The notes beneath the pieces are model-generated. The model saw nothing but the letters and a program-made list of their open reading frames with translations. It was not told the DNA's origin and ran no database searches. Below are positions 60,674-64,000 of a stretch of 64,000 nt of DNA, one piece after another. Source of the DNA: Stakelama portus (GTDB lineage Bacteria; Pseudomonadota; Alphaproteobacteria; Sphingomonadales; Sphingomonadaceae). Every line of letters starts with the position of its first letter. Within the stretch, counting starts at the first letter, position 1. The position numbers and the translations under genes were made by a program. The DNA lies in NCBI RefSeq assembly GCF_003171655.1, contig NZ_QFZL01000001.1, positions 1,098,421-1,162,420 of the forward strand, read 5' to 3'.

Positions 60674-63012
60674 TTGCGCGGCAGTTCGACGATCACCATC
60701 GTCCCCTCGCCTTCTTCGGACACCAGGCTGATCGTGCCGCGATGCGCCTCGACAAACTGGCGGGCGAGCGGCAGCCCCAGGCCGAGCGCGCGTTCGCCGC
60801 TGCGCGAGGTGCTGGCATGGGCGAAGCGATCGAACGCCCGCGCCTGTGCTTCGTCCGACATGCCGGGGCCATCGTCCGACACGACGATCCGCGCCCGATT
60901 GTCGTCGCCGTCGAGGTGCAGCAGCACGCGCCCCTTTTCGGGCGTACCGCTGATCGCATGGCGCAGCAGATGTTCGACCACCTGCCGCAACCGCCGTTGC
61001 TCGCCGGTAACCGATCCGGCCGAACCCTGAACCTCGACCGCCAGATCGATACGCTTTTCCCGGGCGAGCGGTCCGATCGCTTCGGCAGCGGCATTGGCGA
61101 CAAGTTCCAGATCGACCGATTTGCGCTCGATCGGCGCGTCTTCATTCTGGGTAAGGTCGAGCACGTCGTCGATCAGCCCGCCCAACCGTTCGACCGACAT
61201 CAGGATCGATTCGACATATTCGGTGCCGCTCTCGCTCAATTTGCCGGTGTAGCCGCCATGGAGCATTTCGGCGAAGCCCTTGATCGAGGTCAGCGGCGTA
61301 CGCAGTTCATAGCTCATATTCGCAACGAACGCGGTCTTCACGCGGTCAGCCGCCTCCAGCGCCTCGTTTCGGTCGCGCAGCGCACGTTCGATACGATGCC
61401 GGTCGCTGGTGTCGAGCATCGTGAACAACGCATTGCCGTCAGGCAGCGGAACCGCCGCGATTTCGAAATGACGCCCGTCCTTCAGCACGATCGACCCGCC
61501 GCGCTGTTGCCGGTCGCTGGCGGCGAAGCGGACCAGATCGCCGATCAGCTTGGCGCTTTCCGGGCGGGCAAGCCGCGGCGCGATGTCGCGCGTCAGCGTC
61601 GGAATCTGCGGATGCCCGTCGAGAAATTCTTCCTCGAACCCCCATACCGCGCGGAACTTGCGGTTCCACAACTGCAACCGCCCCTTAGCGAACACCGCGA
61701 CTGCCTCGGCAAGGCTGTCGATCATCGCAGTACGTACCTGCTGCATCTCGCCATGTTCGCGCTGAAGCTGGAATTGCTGGGTCTGATCCTCGAAGATCAG
61801 CAGCAATCCGCCTTCAGGCAGCGGCTGGGCGACGACGCGCAGATGCGTGCCGCCAAGCACCGTCCAGATCTCTTCCACCGGCTCGGGCGACATGAACCAT
61901 TCGCGGCGCTCATCCTTCCATGCCGGGAAATCGCGCACATCGGGCAGCCGGTTCGCCTCACGCATCCTCTCGAGAACGCGGTCGAACTCGGGCCGGTCGG
62001 CGAGCCATTCATGCTTCATCGCAAACATGCGGCGGAACGGCTGATTGGTGAAGACCAGCCCACGATCGGGCGCGAATTGCGCCACGCCCGAGGAGAGTCG
62101 ATCCAGCATGGCGCGCTGCGCCTCGTTCGCGCGTTTTATGCCGCCACGCGCCTGTTCCAGATCCTCGACATCGATCGCGAAGCCCGCGACGCCCCCGGTC
62201 GGCAGCGGAATGTCGTGCAGCCGCAGCATCCGGCGCGCGCCGTCGATAGTGGCCGGCATGGCGGCGACCTGAGGCTCCTGCGTGTCCCGCGCGATGGCGG
62301 CGTTGGCGAGCGGCCCGCCCAGCCCTGCGCCCTCGACCAGCTCGAGCCCGCGCGTCACGACATCTTCGGAATCCTTGCCCTCGACCGCGCGGACATAGGC
62401 AGTGTTGACCATCAACAGCCTCAGATCGGCGCCGCGATACCACATCGGAATCGGCGCAGCTTCGATCAGCGCCTGCAGCGCATCGAATGCGGTGCGCAAC
62501 CGATTGGCATCACGTTGCAACCGGGCAATCTCATTCTGGCTTTCGGTAGCGTCGAGGAACCACAGGATCACGCCGCCCGGCGCATGCATCGCTTCGGGCG
62601 CGCGCACGCCGACGACAATAAGCGCGCGTTCGGAATCCTTTGCACGCACCGTCATGTGGAACGGCTTGGCACCCTTTTGCGCGGCGGTGACGTGATCGGA
62701 AAGCGATTTCGCCTGATCTTCCGGCAGTCCGCCGTCGCGCGCGACGAGTTCGGAAAGGTCGCGCGGCATATTGTCGAGGCCCAGCCAGTCCGTGAGCCGC
62801 CGCGAGGTTTCGACACGCCCGTCCGCACGCACCACCATCGCCTGAGCAGGCGATCCGGCGACCAGCATTTCCAGCCGGTTGTTCAGATCATGCGTCGCCC
62901 GCGCATCGGCACGCGCGCGCAAACCGGCGAACAACGTGCCGGTCGCGATCACGACCAGCAACGCGATCACCGCACCCGCGATTGCCATTGCCGTCTGGGA
63001 AACTTCGATCAA
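60670..63012 (-). CDS. divL: DivL-type histidine-kinase-like protein with Tyr at the phospho-acceptor site
   Basis: A 780-aa PAS-containing kinase-like protein with one N-terminal transmembrane helix (about residues 8-30), several PAS-like domains (about 40-530), a dimerisation helix, and an ATPase domain (VVSDDGPGMSDEAQ; GLGLPLARQFVEAHRG). The expected phospho-accepting histidine in the H-box is replaced: FVANMSYELRTPLTSIKGF has Tyr568 (codon at 61309-61311). In Caulobacter, DivL has the same substitution and acts as a non-canonical regulator of CckA in CtrA control. Operon context also fits: tsaE, amgK, murU, addB, addA follow in order, with ahcY upstream. The start ATG at 63012 gives MIEVSQTAMAIAGAVI. 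A role in cell-cycle control is inferred. Confidence 0.9.
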   Translation of the reverse strand: MIEVSQTAMAIAGAVIALLVVIATGTLFAGLRARADARATHDLNNRLEMLVAGSPAQAMVVRADGRVETSRRLTDWLGLDNMPRDLSELVARDGGLPEDQAKSLSDHVTAAQKGAKPFHMTVRAKDSERALIVVGVRAPEAMHAPGGVILWFLDATESQNEIARLQRDANRLRTAFDALQALIEAAPIPMWYRGADLRLLMVNTAYVRAVEGKDSEDVVTRGLELVEGAGLGGPLANAAIARDTQEPQVAAMPATIDGARRMLRLHDIPLPTGGVAGFAIDVEDLEQARGGIKRANEAQRAMLDRLSSGVAQFAPDRGLVFTNQPFRRMFAMKHEWLADRPEFDRVLERMREANRLPDVRDFPAWKDERREWFMSPEPVEEIWTVLGGTHLRVVAQPLPEGGLLLIFEDQTQQFQLQREHGEMQQVRTAMIDSLAEAVAVFAKGRLQLWNRKFRAVWGFEEEFLDGHPQIPTLTRDIAPRLARPESAKLIGDLVRFAASDRQQRGGSIVLKDGRHFEIAAVPLPDGNALFTMLDTSDRHRIERALRDRNEALEAADRVKTAFVANMSYELRTPLTSIKGFAEMLHGGYTGKLSESGTEYVESILMSVERLGGLIDDVLDLTQNEDAPIERKSVDLELVANAAAEAIGPLAREKRIDLAVEVQGSAGSVTGEQRRLRQVVEHLLRHAISGTPEKGRVLLHLDGDDNRARIVVSDDGPGMSDEAQARAFDRFAHASTSRSGERALGLGLPLARQFVEAHRGTISLVSEEGEGTMVIVELPRK

Positions 63013-63100
63013 TTCGTGCTGCTCCGGCGCATGCTGCCCCTGTCCTTAGGACAAGCGAGGCGTGCGCGGGAAGCCGGTAAAGGCAGCACGCCAACGAAAT

Positions 63101-63132
63101 CGGGGCGCGGCACCCCTTGGCACCGCGCCCCG
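63101..63132 (-). terminator. Terminator-like hairpin after ahcY
   Basis: Arms CGGGGCGCGG (63101-63110) and CCGCGCCCCG (63123-63132) pair perfectly across a 12-base loop. On the leftward strand it follows the ahcY stop and is followed by ATTTCGTTGG, so termination may be weak. Confidence 0.45.
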
Positions 63133-63155
63133 TTCGCTTCGGCTATCGCCCCAGA

Positions 63156-64000
<845 letters not shown>

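Overview
The window is high-GC alphaproteobacterial chromosome, most likely from a member of the Sphingomonadaceae. That assignment is inferred from the proteins: a ScfR-type regulator beside propionyl-CoA carboxylase, a CC0125/CC1285-type lipoprotein, an RcnB-like protein, alphaproteobacterial AddAB, and a DivL-type pseudokinase next to tsaE, amgK and murU. Coding density is very high and many genes overlap by 4 bases. There is no rRNA, CRISPR array, intact insertion sequence, prophage or large mobile island.

Layout. 1-3.6 kb: propionyl-CoA to methylmalonyl-CoA genes (epimerase, small membrane protein, pccB), divergent from their probable ScfR-family regulator across a palindromic operator. 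3.7-10.1 kb: miscellaneous enzymes (DUF3291, class II aldolase, DODA-type dioxygenase, orphan [2Fe-2S] subunit, RcnB-like protein, 2OG-Fe(II) oxygenase) and recJ with a small coupled gene. 10.2 kb: tRNA-Glu. 10.4-16.1 kb: a membrane diguanylate cyclase, then tyrosine catabolism (hppD, hmgA, a small Rieske protein) and a Baeyer-Villiger-type flavoprotein. 16.2-22.6 kb: tamB-tamA outer-membrane assembly. 22.7-25.7 kb: a MarR regulator, a possible small RNA, an orphan prepilin peptidase and a thiolase. 25.9-26.8 kb: an AT-rich foreign-looking patch holding a frameshifted HEPN gene. 26.8-31.3 kb: SH3 protein, glutamine amidotransferase, nitronate-monooxygenase-like protein, tyrS, PilZ. 31.3-37.7 kb: recG, sdhE, mfd. 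37.8-41.3 kb: a soluble globin-coupled chemotaxis-type sensor and an EAL protein with a degenerate GGDEF. 41.4-43.4 kb: moaA, nadK and two tandem tRNA-Asn genes. 43.5-49.3 kb: lipoprotein, secA, and a small cluster of secreted proteins with TonB-like modules, the last one frameshifted. 49.5-52 kb: argJ, a GST, a doubly frameshifted SEC-C gene, trxA. 52-63 kb: one long leftward run divL-tsaE-amgK-murU-addB-addA, linking cell-cycle signalling, tRNA modification, peptidoglycan recycling and recombination. The window ends inside ahcY.

Most of this is ordinary housekeeping DNA. The points that stand out are: (i) the DivL-like kinase with tyrosine at the phospho-acceptor position; (ii) three small genes broken by single-base indels, one in an AT-rich HEPN patch; (iii) the secreted TonB-module cluster; (iv) three clean palindromic operators, two of which share a TTGCAA core; (v) an orphan intrinsic terminator pointing to an unannotated small RNA. 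I did not find convincing evidence for a wholly new multi-gene system.
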